Below, one piece after another: positions 50,989 to 58,938 of a stretch of 64,000 nt of DNA. Every line of letters begins with the position of its first letter. Within the stretch, counting starts at the first letter, position 1. Source of the stretch: Dactylosporangium vinaceum (GTDB lineage: Bacteria; Actinomycetota; Actinomycetes; Mycobacteriales; Micromonosporaceae). The stretch is from assembly GCF_019904175.1 (NCBI RefSeq), contig NZ_CP061913.1:8370001-8434000 (forward strand), written 5' to 3'. The position numbers and the translations under genes are program-made. The notes beneath the pieces are model-generated. The model did not search any database. It was not told where the DNA came from and worked only from the letters and a program-made list of their open reading frames with translations.

Positions 50989-51885
50989 TCAGCGCAGGGG
51001 GGTCAGGGCGACGTCGACCATGGAGCCCTCGACGAAGTACCGGGCCCAGGTGCCGCCACCCTTCTCCGGTGCGATGCGCTCCCGGAAGTAGATGTCGCGG
51101 ACCTCCTCGTCGCTGACGTGCAGCTTCAGCAGCCGCATGTAGGTGGTGAGGTCCTTGAGGTGGATCAGCCAGTGCAGCCGGTCCGCGGTGCCGAAGCCCT
51201 CCTCGTAGACGAAGACGGTGCATTCGCCGGGCAGGTTCTTGTTGATCGACTCGGCCACCTCGCGGCCGAATGCCCGCGCCTCGGACCGGAAGTCGTAGAT
51301 GATCTGGCCGGTGCGGTGCATGACGATGCCGGCGTTGCCCGAGTGCAGGATCTGCTCGTCCGGCAGCGCCGTCTGCTGGCGGGCCGGCGGCAGCGCGACG
51401 GGTCCGGCGCTGCGGTGCACGGTGCTCTGCTTCTCCAGCTTGCCGTCGACCTTGGTGCCGTACATGCCCCAGAACTGCGGCAGCATCACGGTCTCGGTCA
51501 CGCTGCCGGCCTCGAACAGCCGGTTCCAGGCCGCCGGTCCCTGCCCGGTGAGCGCCTCGTCGTCCAGGCTGACGAGCGGGTAGTAGGCGTCAAGCGAGGT
51601 CAGGTGCAGCAGGAAGTGCAGCCGGTCCTTGGTGCCGAAGGTCTCCTCGTACACGAACATGCTCGCCTCGCCGGCCAGCTTGGTGTTGATCCGCTCGGCG
51701 AGCTCGCGGGCGAACGTCCAGGCCTCCTCGCGCAGCTCGGCGCGCACCTGGCCGATCCGCTCGACGACCACGCCGGAGTTCGCCGAGTGCAGGACGTCCT
51801 CGCTCGGCAGCGACGTCTGGTGCTGGGCCGGCGGCACGATCCGCTCACGTCGCTCGTGCACCTCCACGACATGCTCAACGGTCAT
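50989..51885 (-). CDS. Unknown-family protein B, two internal repeats (298 aa)
   Basis: Paralogue of the proteins at 50108-50956 and 56473-57330, with the same two-domain build: VLHSANSGVVVERIGQ...FVYEETFGTKDRLHFLLHL in the first half, ILHSGNAGIVMHRTGQ...FVYEEGFGTADRLHWLIHL in the second. Each half ends in a Gly-rich xxxWxRxFxxGS motif. Soluble; no signal peptide or membrane segment. It is the first gene of the long leftward operon that continues through the AT-ER and NRPS-PKS. Its promoter region carries the palindrome at 51961-51976. ATG 51885 follows GAGGAG. Function unknown. Confidence 0.8.
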   Translation of the reverse strand: MTVEHVVEVHERRERIVPPAQHQTSLPSEDVLHSANSGVVVERIGQVRAELREEAWTFARELAERINTKLAGEASMFVYEETFGTKDRLHFLLHLTSLDAYYPLVSLDDEALTGQGPAAWNRLFEAGSVTETVMLPQFWGMYGTKVDGKLEKQSTVHRSAGPVALPPARQQTALPDEQILHSGNAGIVMHRTGQIIYDFRSEARAFGREVAESINKNLPGECTVFVYEEGFGTADRLHWLIHLKDLTTYMRLLKLHVSDEEVRDIYFRERIAPEKGGGTWARYFVEGSMVDVALTPLR

Positions 51886-51960
51886 CTCGATGCTCCTCGC
51901 AGGTGTTTGGCTTCTGGCGGCCGATACGTCGAGACGCTAGTGAGCCGGCCCCGCCTGAGC

Positions 51961-51976
51961 TGCTCAACACTGAGCA
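51961..51976 (-). promoter_or_regulatory. Operator palindrome, site 3 (unknown-family B / synthase operon)
   Basis: TGCTCA-ACAC-TGAGCA, perfect arms. Reading leftward, TAGCGT (51939-51934) follows after 21 bases, the same element and spacing as at site 1. It would control the operon from 51885 to 34268, which includes the AT-ER and the first synthase. Confidence 0.75.
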
Positions 51977-51998
51977 AGGCCGGGCCCGCGACAGGAAG

Positions 51999-52014
51999 TG
52001 CTCAGTTCTGAGCA
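51999..52014 (+). promoter_or_regulatory. Operator palindrome, site 4 (DUF3224-ligase operon)
   Basis: TGCTCA-GTTC-TGAGCA, perfect arms, 38 bases from site 3. TACCGT (52037-52042) follows rightward after 22 bases as putative -10. A better-looking TATGAT at 52053-52058 is an alternative. The gene start is at 52107. Confidence 0.72.
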
Positions 52015-52106
52015 CCGCCGCAGCGACTCCGGTCGCTACCGTCGGAAACGTCTATGATGGTCGGGCATTTGTCCGAAAAGAGAACCTCATCGAGGAGTGC
52101 GGTCCC

Positions 52107-52493
52107 ATGCCCAGTCTGGCCAAGAGCTCATTCACCATCGACAACCGTGACAACACTCCGGTGGAGTGGAACGGCGGGCCGATGACCCGCGCCCGGTGGA
52201 CCAAGACCTTCACCGGGGAGCTGACCGGCACCAGTGTCGTGGAGCTGATCCTGCTCGGCCCGGACGGCGACGGCCCGGCCATCTACCTCGGCGTGGAGCG
52301 GTTCGACTGCGAGCTGGCGGGCCGCAAGGGCGGCTTCCTGCTCATCCACTCGGCCTCCATGCTCGGCGAGGCGCACGAGGCCAGCTGGACGATCGTGCCG
52401 GGCTCCGGCACGGGCGAGCTGGCGGGTCTCAGCGGCCGTGGCGAGATCACGCCGGAGCACGACCTCATCCTGCATTACGACCTCGAGGAGTAA
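52107..52493 (+). CDS. DUF3224-like small protein (128 aa)
   Basis: Small beta-rich protein: WTKTFTGELTGTSVVELI, then FDCELAGRKGGFLLIHSA, and GSGTGELAGLSGRGEI near the end. This matches the DUF3224 pattern, whose members look like small calycin or allene-oxide-cyclase-type barrels of unknown function. The ATG at 52107 follows GAGGAG at 9 bases; upstream codons in frame have no ribosome site. The gene is 2 bases ahead of the acyl-CoA ligase GTG and shares the promoter with operator site 4. A role as a small-molecule binding protein or cyclase is only a possibility. Confidence 0.8.
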   Translation: MPSLAKSSFTIDNRDNTPVEWNGGPMTRARWTKTFTGELTGTSVVELILLGPDGDGPAIYLGVERFDCELAGRKGGFLLIHSASMLGEAHEASWTIVPGSGTGELAGLSGRGEITPEHDLILHYDLEE

Positions 52494-52495
52494 CC

Positions 52496-53980
52496 GTGAC
52501 CCAACCAGCCGGCCCACCCGCCGCTGCGCAGCTCGCCGTCGTCCCCGACCTGCTGGAGCGGCGGGCCGGGGAGGATCCCGACGGGATCGCGTTCATCGTC
52601 GACGGACACGCCACACTGTCCTTCCGCGAGTGGGAGACCCGGTCGAGGGCGGTGGCGCACTCGCTGCTCGACATGGGCGCCGGCCGCGGCCGGCGCATCG
52701 GGCTGCTGTTCGCCGGGCTCGACTGGATCGAGTATGCGGTCGCCTACCTCGGGGTGCTGCGCACCGGAGCGACGGCCGTGCACATCAACGACGCACTGCC
52801 CCCGGCCGAGGTTCGCCGCCGCTTCGACGAGTGCGGCGTGGCCCGGCTGGTGCACGCCGACCGGCTGGTGCCCCCGGCCGGGTTCGACGGTACCACCCAC
52901 CCGCTGTCCACTTTGGACACCGGCACCGACCTTCCGCTGTCGGTCGCCATCGATCCGGCCGACATCTCCGACGTGCTGTACACCTCGGGTACCACCGGCC
53001 CGGCGAAGGCGTACACCGTGCCGCACGGCAACCTCACCTTCGGTAAGCAAGCCGCGGCCACCCGCGACTTCCGGGTCGCCGGTCACATGCTGGTGCCGAT
53101 GACGCTCGGCACCAGCACGAGCGCGACATGCGTCAACTCCGCCCTCTCGGCCCCGGCCGTGTCGGTGGTGTGCGACCCGGACGACATCGACCGGATGGGG
53201 CAGCTCATCGAGCAGTTCGCCATCCAGTCGCTGGCCATCACACCGTGGATCGCGATCCAGCTGCTCGCGGCGGACATCGCCGGGCGCTACGACGTGTCGT
53301 CGGTGACGATGGTGGCCTCGGGGTCCTCCCCGCTGCCGCCGCCGATCGCCCGCGCCGTGCTCGCGGCGTTCCCCGGGGCCCGGATCATGAGCGCCTGCTC
53401 GCAGTCCGAGGCCGGGCCGGCGCTTGTCGTCAACATGTTCGACCCGGCCAAGCCGCTGTCGGTCGGCCGGCCCACCCCCACGACCGAGCTGCGGCTCGTC
53501 GGCGCCGACGGCGCGGAGGTGCCGCAGGGCGAGGTCGGCGAGATCTGGCTGCGCCATCAGGCACCGCGCCGGCTGTACCTCAACGCGGAGCTCCACCGGG
53601 GCGACGAGGGCTGGTACCGCACCGGCGACTACGGCCGCCTCGGCGACGACGGCAGCCTCTACTTCTTCGACCGCGGTGTGGACATGCTCCGCACCGCCGA
53701 CGGGCCGGTGTCCACCATCGAGGTGGAGGCCGCCCTGTACGAGCACCCGGCGGTCCGGGAGGCGGCCGTGTTCGGCGGCCCGGACGGCGAGGTGCTGGCC
53801 GCGGTGGCGCTGAGCGACCCCGACGCCCTGGCGGAGGTCGAGGCGGCGACGGCGGGGCGGCTGGCGCCCCACCAGGTTCCGGTGCACATCCTGGCGCTCC
53901 CGACTCTGCCGCGCAGCCAGAACGGCAAGGTCCTCAAGCGCGAGCTGCGCGAGCAGGCCGCGCTCACCGCAGCGCGATAG
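52496..53980 (+). CDS. ANL-superfamily acyl-CoA ligase / adenylating enzyme (494 aa)
   Basis: AMP-forming ligase: YTSGTTGPAKAYT is the P-loop (A3), GWYRTGDYGRL the A7/A8 region, NGKVLKREL the A10 Lys. No carrier domain. It follows the DUF3224 gene by two bases and ends before a strong terminator. Leinamycin-type clusters encode such a ligase (LnmW), whose role is not settled as far as I know. It may activate a carboxylic acid starter or an acyl group for the HMG-synthase branch. The acid cannot be predicted. The GTG start at 52496 has GAGGAG six bases upstream. Confidence 0.88.
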   Translation: MTQPAGPPAAAQLAVVPDLLERRAGEDPDGIAFIVDGHATLSFREWETRSRAVAHSLLDMGAGRGRRIGLLFAGLDWIEYAVAYLGVLRTGATAVHINDALPPAEVRRRFDECGVARLVHADRLVPPAGFDGTTHPLSTLDTGTDLPLSVAIDPADISDVLYTSGTTGPAKAYTVPHGNLTFGKQAAATRDFRVAGHMLVPMTLGTSTSATCVNSALSAPAVSVVCDPDDIDRMGQLIEQFAIQSLAITPWIAIQLLAADIAGRYDVSSVTMVASGSSPLPPPIARAVLAAFPGARIMSACSQSEAGPALVVNMFDPAKPLSVGRPTPTTELRLVGADGAEVPQGEVGEIWLRHQAPRRLYLNAELHRGDEGWYRTGDYGRLGDDGSLYFFDRGVDMLRTADGPVSTIEVEAALYEHPAVREAAVFGGPDGEVLAAVALSDPDALAEVEAATAGRLAPHQVPVHILALPTLPRSQNGKVLKRELREQAALTAAR

Positions 53981-53990
53981 CGCAACAGCG

Positions 53991-54024
53991 CAGTGGCCCC
54001 CGGAGAAGTATCCGGGGGCCACTG
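53991..54024. terminator. Bidirectional terminator between convergent genes
   Basis: Perfect 14-bp inverted repeat (CAGTGGCCCCCGGA ... TCCGGGGGCCACTG) with a 6-base loop GAAGTA. It lies 10 bases after the ligase stop and 23 bases past the DoxX stop on the other strand. No U-tract, as usual in high-GC actinomycetes. Confidence 0.88.
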
Positions 54025-54047
54025 CTGTCGGTCGTGCTGCGAAGCGG

Positions 54048-54410
54048 TCAGAACCGGCCCCAGGCGACGAACGCGGCGAGGACCAGCAGGACGGCGTTGG
54101 GGGCGATGGTGGCGTACTGCTCCCGCCGGAGCATGCCCGGCACAGAGGTGAGGCACAGCAGGCCGAGGACGACCGCGGCGACCGGGGTGAGGACGGTGGC
54201 GACCCCGGCGAGCCAGGGCACCACGACCCCGATCGCGGCCAGGACCTCCACGGCCCCGAGCGCCTTGAGCGCCGGCTCCGGGAACTCCTCGACCCACGCC
54301 ATCTGCGGGTTCTTGAGCAGCTTCAGCTTGGACTGCGCCAGCTTGCCGGCGCCGACGGCGATGAAGGCCGCGGCGAGCACGGCCTGGACGATCCACAGTG
54401 CCACGTTCAT
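54048..54410 (-). CDS. DoxX-family membrane protein (120 aa)
   Basis: Four hydrophobic segments (WIVQAVLAAAFIAVGAGKL, ALGAVEVLAAIGVVVPWLA, VLTPVAAVVLGLLCL, APNAVLLVLAAFVAW) with the DoxX pattern. Members are small integral membrane proteins with loose links to redox and sulfur stress; no enzymatic role is assigned. The ATG at 54410 has AGGAG about 8 bases upstream. It is the last gene of the leftward operon that includes ECH1 and HMG synthase 2, ending at the shared terminator. In a cluster making a reactive sulfur compound, a redox or thiol-protection role is conceivable but unproven. Confidence 0.85.
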   Translation of the reverse strand: MNVALWIVQAVLAAAFIAVGAGKLAQSKLKLLKNPQMAWVEEFPEPALKALGAVEVLAAIGVVVPWLAGVATVLTPVAAVVLGLLCLTSVPGMLRREQYATIAPNAVLLVLAAFVAWGRF

Positions 54411-54438
54411 GGCGTTGTCTCCTAGTTTTCGTTGTCGG

Positions 54439-55215
54439 CTACCGGGCCTCCCACGGCAGCCGCTGGTGGCTGGCGAATGCGGCAATGCGGTGCTGGACCG
54501 CCGGTGACGACATCAGCCGGGAGAACTCCGCGACCGCCACCCGGCGCTGCTGCTCGGCCGGGAAGCACAGGTCGCCGAAGTATCGCTTCGCGGCGCCGAC
54601 CGTGCTCTCGTCGAACTTGGTCAGCCGGCTGGCCAGGCGGCGCAGCGCCGGCGCCGGGTCGTCGGCCACCTCGTCGACGAGGTGGAAGCGCTCGGCCTGC
54701 CCGGCCGGCACCGACAGGGTGCTGAGGGTCATCGCGTAGGCGGGCTGGAAGCCGGTCCGCCGGATCAGGAACGGCAGGACACAGCAGGGCAGCAGGCCCC
54801 ACAGCGCCTCGGGAAGACCGAACGTGCTGGCCGGGGTCGCGTACACGAGATCGCCGGCCGCGACCAGCCCGACGCCGCCGCCGGTGACCCGGCCGTCCAC
54901 GAGGGACACCACGAGCCGCGGCACCGTCGTGATGCGGTGCAGCAGGTCGAAGAACGCCTCGCCGCCCCGGGCCGCGATGTCGTCGCGGTTGCTGCCGTTG
55001 CGGGAGGCGGACTCGAAGTCCATGCCGGAGCAGAACACCGGCCCGGTGGCCGCGAGGGTGACGATCCGCAGGTGCGGCGAGCGCTCGGCCAGATCCAGGA
55101 CGGCGTGCAGCTCCGCGAGGAGGACGTCGTTGATGCTGTTCTGGCGCTCGGGCCGGTTGAGCACGACCCGCAGGACCTCGCGCCGCTCCTCGACGATCAA
55201 TGCCTGGAAGTCCAT
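54439..55215 (-). CDS. ECH1-type enoyl-CoA hydratase, beta-branch dehydratase (258 aa)
   Basis: Crotonase-fold enzyme of the PksH/CurE type: FCSGMDFE, GRVTGGGVGLVAAGDLV (oxyanion hole) and EALWGLLPCCVLPFLIRRTGFQ, the last being characteristic of ECH1. These dehydrate the HMG-like intermediate on the ACP after HMG synthase. Its partner for the following decarboxylation is the ECH2-like domain in the giant PKS. It lies 5 bases downstream of HMG synthase 2, so the two are made together. The ATG at 55215 overlaps no gene and follows GGAGCTGAAG. Confidence 0.88.
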   Translation of the reverse strand: MDFQALIVEERREVLRVVLNRPERQNSINDVLLAELHAVLDLAERSPHLRIVTLAATGPVFCSGMDFESASRNGSNRDDIAARGGEAFFDLLHRITTVPRLVVSLVDGRVTGGGVGLVAAGDLVYATPASTFGLPEALWGLLPCCVLPFLIRRTGFQPAYAMTLSTLSVPAGQAERFHLVDEVADDPAPALRRLASRLTKFDESTVGAAKRYFGDLCFPAEQQRRVAVAEFSRLMSSPAVQHRIAAFASHQRLPWEAR

Positions 55216-55220
55216 GGTCT

Positions 55221-56453
55221 TCAGCTCCAGCGGTACTGACGGTGGAAGTTCTCGACCCGGTCGAGCACCAGCAGCCCCCGGCCGGCGACATGGCTGTCGT
55301 AGACGCGCCCGTAGGGCGAGACGTCGTACTTGTGGTCCTGCACGCCGCACATGCGGTGCAGGCTCAGGTCGCTGATCAGCTCGTACTCCGGCATGCTCAG
55401 CGGGTAACGGTCGGCGATGGCCGCGGCGATCCCCTGCCGGGCCAGCAGTGCCTTGCCCGCAGGTGTGACGACGCCGCTGTAGAACTCCGAGGCGCAGCCG
55501 GAGCCGTAGGAGAACAGGCCCAGCCGTTCGGGCCGGGTGATGTCGGCCTCGTCGATCAGCGAGCACAACGCCAGGTACAGCGAGGCCGAGTAGACGTTGC
55601 CGACCCGGGTGGCGTACGTCAGGCACGGCGCCACCCGCGCGGCGAAGTCCGCCTCGACCTGGGCCGGTGGCGCCGGCCGCTCCTTGCGCCGCAGCCGGCG
55701 GTAGGCGCTCTTCACCATGCCCGCGAACGGGGTGTGGAAGACGAGGTGGTCGAAGGTGTCCAGGAGGTCCGCCGCGCCGACGCGTTCGCGGTAGGCGGCG
55801 AAGCTGTGCTCAAGGCATTCCATGTAGGACATCAGCGACAGGTCCGAGTCCCCCGCCTCCAGGTCCGGGCGGGGCCGCAGCGTGTCCATGACCTCGAAGC
55901 TGTGGTACCCGTTGGCGCCCGGGTCGAGGGCGAGGATCTCGGCGTCGCGGCCGACAAGCATGGCCACCGCGCCCGCACCCTGGGACGGCTCCCAGTAGGT
56001 GTTGCGGGCCGCGACGCTTGCGGAGTCGGCCGCGATCACCAGGGCCCGCGCCCCGGGGACCGGGCTGGCGCCGATGATCGCCGCGGCCGACTGCAGCGCC
56101 GCGGTGCCGCCGTAGCAGGCGTGTTTGACCTCGAACGACCGGCACCGCCGGCCCAGCCCGAGGTAGTGCTGGATGTAGGTGCTGATCGGCTTGCCGAAGT
56201 CCAGCCCGGACTCGGTGCCGACGATGATGAGCTCGATGCGGTCCCGCTCCTCGTCGGTCAGGGCCTGCACGAGCGGGCGGGCCGCGTTCACCGCGTTGGT
56301 GACCGGGTCCTCGCACGGCAGGTTCACCGACTTGCGGTCCATCATCAGGTTCGCCGACCGCCGGTCGTCCAGCCCGCGGGCCTCGAAGAGCTGCGGTACG
56401 CCCAACGAGGCCCGCCCCACGTAGGCATTGATCGCCTCGATGCCCACTGTCAT
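55221..56453 (-). CDS. HMG-CoA synthase-like beta-branching enzyme 2 (410 aa)
   Basis: Second HMG synthase of the cluster: catalytic Cys113 in KHACYGGTAA, Glu81 in GTESGLD, HLVFHTPFAG supplying His. It is clearly homologous to the 725-1945 protein over its full length but diverged (for example NLPCEDP versus GLPFEDP), so it is an old duplication or separate acquisition rather than a fresh copy. Immediately downstream are ECH1 and DoxX; upstream is an unknown-family protein. Two HMG synthases occur in myxovirescin (TaC/TaF), where they serve acetyl- and propionyl-derived branches. The same split is possible here. ATG 56453 has GGAG 8 bases upstream. Confidence 0.93.
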   Translation of the reverse strand: MTVGIEAINAYVGRASLGVPQLFEARGLDDRRSANLMMDRKSVNLPCEDPVTNAVNAARPLVQALTDEERDRIELIIVGTESGLDFGKPISTYIQHYLGLGRRCRSFEVKHACYGGTAALQSAAAIIGASPVPGARALVIAADSASVAARNTYWEPSQGAGAVAMLVGRDAEILALDPGANGYHSFEVMDTLRPRPDLEAGDSDLSLMSYMECLEHSFAAYRERVGAADLLDTFDHLVFHTPFAGMVKSAYRRLRRKERPAPPAQVEADFAARVAPCLTYATRVGNVYSASLYLALCSLIDEADITRPERLGLFSYGSGCASEFYSGVVTPAGKALLARQGIAAAIADRYPLSMPEYELISDLSLHRMCGVQDHKYDVSPYGRVYDSHVAGRGLLVLDRVENFHRQYRWS

Positions 56454-56472
56454 GACCGATGCTCCGCCCGGC

Positions 56473-57330
56473 TCAGTGCGTGCCGGTGGAGTACGGCACG
56501 AGCAGGGTGTCCTGCAGGGTGCCCGGGACGAACAGGCCGCCCCAGTTGCCGCCGCCGAGCGCCGCCGGGACACGGGTGGCGTCCAGCAGCTCGCGGTAGC
56601 CGGCGTCGCTGCGGCCGAGCTCCTCCAGCTGCGCGTAGTCCTCGAGGGAGCGCAGGTGGATGAGCCAGTGCAGGGTGTCCTGCCGGCCGAAGATCTCCTC
56701 GTAGAGGAAGGCCGTCACGACGCCGGGCAGCGCCTGGTTGACGTAGTCGGCCCACTGGACGCCGAAGTAGCGGCACTGCTCGCGCAGCTCGTAGCGGGCC
56801 TTGCCGGTCCGCAGGAGGACCGCGCCGGCCGTCGCCGTGGTCAGCTGGATCTCGGCGGGCTGCGCGGTCTGGTACTGCGCCGGGTCGGCGAACACCTCGG
56901 CCGGGTCGATCTCCCCCTCGGGCGGGTGGCCGAAGCCGTGCTGCGGGCAGAGGATGTTCTCCTGGAAGGAGCCCGGGGTGAACATCCGCTCCCAGTTGCC
57001 GCCGCCCTTGCCGGGCAGCCGGTCCAGGGTGGAGATGTCCTGGTAGTCACGGTCGTGGTCGACGAGCTGCAGCAGCCGCTGGTAGTTGTGCGGCGACTTC
57101 ATGTGCACGAACCAGTGCAGGCGGTCGCGGACCCCGAACACCTCGCGGTAGAGGTAGGTCGAGATCACCCCGCTCTGCGAGTTGTTGAGGTAGCGGACCA
57201 GGTCGACGGAGAACTGGCCGCCCTCCTCGGCGAAGGCGTACTCGAGCTGGCCGGTGCGGTGCACGGTGAACCCGCAGTTGGCGGAGTGCAGCTCGCCGGT
57301 GGCCCGGTCGGCCTCCACGGCGGCGGTCAT
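56473..57330 (-). CDS. Unknown-family protein C, two internal repeats (285 aa)
   Basis: Third paralogue of the two-repeat family found at 50108-51885. Repeat 1 has LHSANCGFTVHRTGQ...YLYREVFGVRDRLHWFVHM, repeat 2 FLYEEIFGRQDTLHWLIHL. Each ends in GGGNWxxxFxPGxxQ(E/D). The ATG at 57330 overlaps the stop of the M50 protease gene (ATGA), so translation of the two is coupled. This ties the unknown family to the peptide/protease part of the locus, while proteins A and B tie it to the synthase operon. No motif for catalysis is evident beyond the conserved DRLHW-x-x-H core. Function not recognised. Confidence 0.82.
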   Translation of the reverse strand: MTAAVEADRATGELHSANCGFTVHRTGQLEYAFAEEGGQFSVDLVRYLNNSQSGVISTYLYREVFGVRDRLHWFVHMKSPHNYQRLLQLVDHDRDYQDISTLDRLPGKGGGNWERMFTPGSFQENILCPQHGFGHPPEGEIDPAEVFADPAQYQTAQPAEIQLTTATAGAVLLRTGKARYELREQCRYFGVQWADYVNQALPGVVTAFLYEEIFGRQDTLHWLIHLRSLEDYAQLEELGRSDAGYRELLDATRVPAALGGGNWGGLFVPGTLQDTLLVPYSTGTH

Positions 57331-58646
57331 GACGCCACCGCCGTCTCGCGCAGGCGCGCCAGTCGGGCGGCCTCCCGGGTCATGGCGAGGGTGTCCCGGC
57401 GGCGGCGGTCCCGGCGGCCGCGGTACAGGCTGCGGATCCACAGGGCGACGCCCCAGCCGTTGACGCCCAGGCCGAGAATCGCGACGGTGGCGAAGTCGAT
57501 GGAGTTGAACCGCGAGTCGCCGCCGGTGACGTACAGGATCGCCTGGTACAGGTAGCCCCAGAGGACCGGCAGGCCGGCGAAGAAGAAGACCCCGACGGAG
57601 ATGAACCGGCCGGCGATCCAGATCAGCGAGTAGGCCCGGATGGCCCGCATCTCCCGCTTGGGGATGGCCGACTGGTCGACCCGCGGCAGCGACGGCCTCA
57701 GGCGCTTGACCTGGTTGCGCAGGAAGTCCTCGGTGTCGACCATGAGGCTCTTGCAGTTGAAGGCCGTGGCGAAGACGTAGTAGCCGTCGGTGCGCAGGAA
57801 GAAGAAGAACTGCCAGCCGACCCGGATGAGCGCGGTGAGGACCAGCGCCGTGGACAGCAGCGACAGCCAGTAGGGCAGGCTGACGTAGCCGTGCCGGCCG
57901 AACCACAGCAGTGCGATCAGCAGGGCCGCGGTCGTCGCGTCGGCGATCAGGCCGATGGTGAACGCCAGGTAGCGGCGGCGCTTCGGGGCCAGCCAGATGC
58001 CTGTCATGTCGGTCTGCGCCACCAGGACGTACAGCTGGTTGCCGACCTCCATGTTCGCGGTCACGCCGGCGGCGCGGGCGGCTACCACGTGGGCGATCTC
58101 GTGGATCATGACGCTGCCCAGCGACAGGATCATCGTGGCCCACGTCAGTGCGGCGAAGTACTCCGGGAACAGCAGGGACTTGCCCGGCACCGGCATGAGG
58201 CCGGGGTCGTCGACGGCGAACCACAACCCGGCGGCCATGATCGCGGCGCAGCCGAGCAGGACCGGCCAGCCGACCAGCTTGCGCGCGGCGCTCGGGGAGA
58301 GCCAGTGCAGGCTGACGGAGCGGCCGTGGGTGTGGACGTGCTCGGACGCCGGCACGGCCTTGACGGCGGCCTCTTCGGTGGCGTCGGCCGGCTGCAGGAA
58401 GCCCTCGTCGTTCAGCGCGGTGAGGAAGTCCTCGATGTCCGGCGCCTGGCCGTGCTTGCTCTCGAACAGCCCGGCGGTCTCCCCCACTGACTTGCCTTCG
58501 GACAGCCAGTTCAGGATGTCCAGCCCCGGGGCGGGGATCTCCAGGAAAACGTGTTGCTCGACCAAACCGATGTTGACCGTGTCGCCGTCGCGGTGGTGCG
58601 TGAACGGCCGCACCTTCACGAGAGACCCGGGCGGGTAACCGGCCAT
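57327..58646 (-). CDS. Membrane M50-type zinc metalloprotease with N-terminal RRE/PqqD-like domain (439 aa)
   Basis: Residues about 10-87 (VRPFTHHRDGDTVNIGL to LTALNDEGFL) have the layout of PqqD-like RiPP recognition elements, which bind leader peptides. The rest is a multi-spanning membrane protein with the zinc motif HEIAH (182-186) in a hydrophobic helix and TDGYYVF later, where the third ligand Asp is expected. This is the putative peptide zinc metalloprotease group, which includes YydH-like proteins of small-peptide operons. The ATG at 58646 is preceded by GAGGTCGAGGAG; longer readings would run into the second peptide gene. Two identical 25-residue peptides are encoded just upstream and are its natural substrates. 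The RRE is by pattern only. Confidence 0.82.
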   Translation of the reverse strand: MAGYPPGSLVKVRPFTHHRDGDTVNIGLVEQHVFLEIPAPGLDILNWLSEGKSVGETAGLFESKHGQAPDIEDFLTALNDEGFLQPADATEEAAVKAVPASEHVHTHGRSVSLHWLSPSAARKLVGWPVLLGCAAIMAAGLWFAVDDPGLMPVPGKSLLFPEYFAALTWATMILSLGSVMIHEIAHVVAARAAGVTANMEVGNQLYVLVAQTDMTGIWLAPKRRRYLAFTIGLIADATTAALLIALLWFGRHGYVSLPYWLSLLSTALVLTALIRVGWQFFFFLRTDGYYVFATAFNCKSLMVDTEDFLRNQVKRLRPSLPRVDQSAIPKREMRAIRAYSLIWIAGRFISVGVFFFAGLPVLWGYLYQAILYVTGGDSRFNSIDFATVAILGLGVNGWGVALWIRSLYRGRRDRRRRDTLAMTREAARLARLRETAVAS

Positions 58647-58695
58647 CTCCTCGACCTCATTCCCGAATGTGACTGTTTGGTGGGTACATGTGCCA

Positions 58696-58742
58696 GCGGG
58701 AGCCAGGCCGGATGCTCTCGGGCATCCGGGCCTGACTCCCGC
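58696..58742 (-). terminator. Strong hairpin between peptide genes and protease gene (attenuator)
   Basis: Near-perfect inverted repeat of 20-21 bases, GCGGGAGCCAGGCCGGATGC with GCATCCGGGCCTGACTCCCG, loop TCTCGG. It has one C/T difference and one bulge. It lies 54 bases past the second peptide stop and 49 bases before the protease start. Probably a leaky terminator that keeps peptide transcripts in excess over the protease. Confidence 0.75.
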
Positions 58743-58795
58743 CAACGGAAGGATGGTGCTGTGGTGCGCTGGGGCAGCTGTGCAGCTGTTCAGCT

Positions 58796-58873
58796 TCAGT
58801 TGGCCGCGGCGCAGGCGGCGGCAACCGCGCTGGTCTTCACCGACTCCAGCTTGCGAACCGAGATCTTCATCAT
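58796..58873 (-). CDS. Small peptide, copy 2 (25 aa), putative RiPP-type precursor
   Basis: Begins MMKISVRKLE and ends AAACAAAN, identical at all 25 residues to copy 1. The ribosome site AAGGAGG is excellent and 8-9 bases from the first ATG. DNA differs from copy 1 at synonymous sites only (for example TCC/TCG and GTC/GTT codons), so the protein sequence has been kept. The N-terminal half is charged like a leader; the C-terminal half is Ala-rich with one Cys (Cys21) and a final Asn. There is no Gly-Gly or Ala-x-Ala cut site that I can be sure of. The RRE-bearing protease downstream is the probable processing enzyme. No modifying enzyme such as a radical SAM protein, YcaO or LanB was found in the window. 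Confidence 0.82.
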   Translation of the reverse strand: MMKISVRKLESVKTSAVAAACAAAN

Positions 58874-58938
58874 GTTTCTTCACCTCCTTCGTTCTCACGG
58901 AGGATGGCGCTGTGGTGCGGCGGTTCAGGTGTTCAGTT

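Noticed and set aside
52053..52058. TATGAT as the main -10 for the DUF3224 operon
   Set aside because: Good match to -10, but no -35 at the usual distance, and the operator spacing seen at the other four sites favours TACCGT at 52037; kept only as an alternative.
51903..52106. Upstream extension of the DUF3224 protein
   Set aside because: It would cover both operator palindromes and has no ribosome site; the 52107 start has GAGGAG at the right distance.
58646..58898. Longer M50 protease reading starting at 58898
   Set aside because: It would read through the second peptide gene in another frame and through the hairpin; the added residues are not PqqD- or membrane-like.
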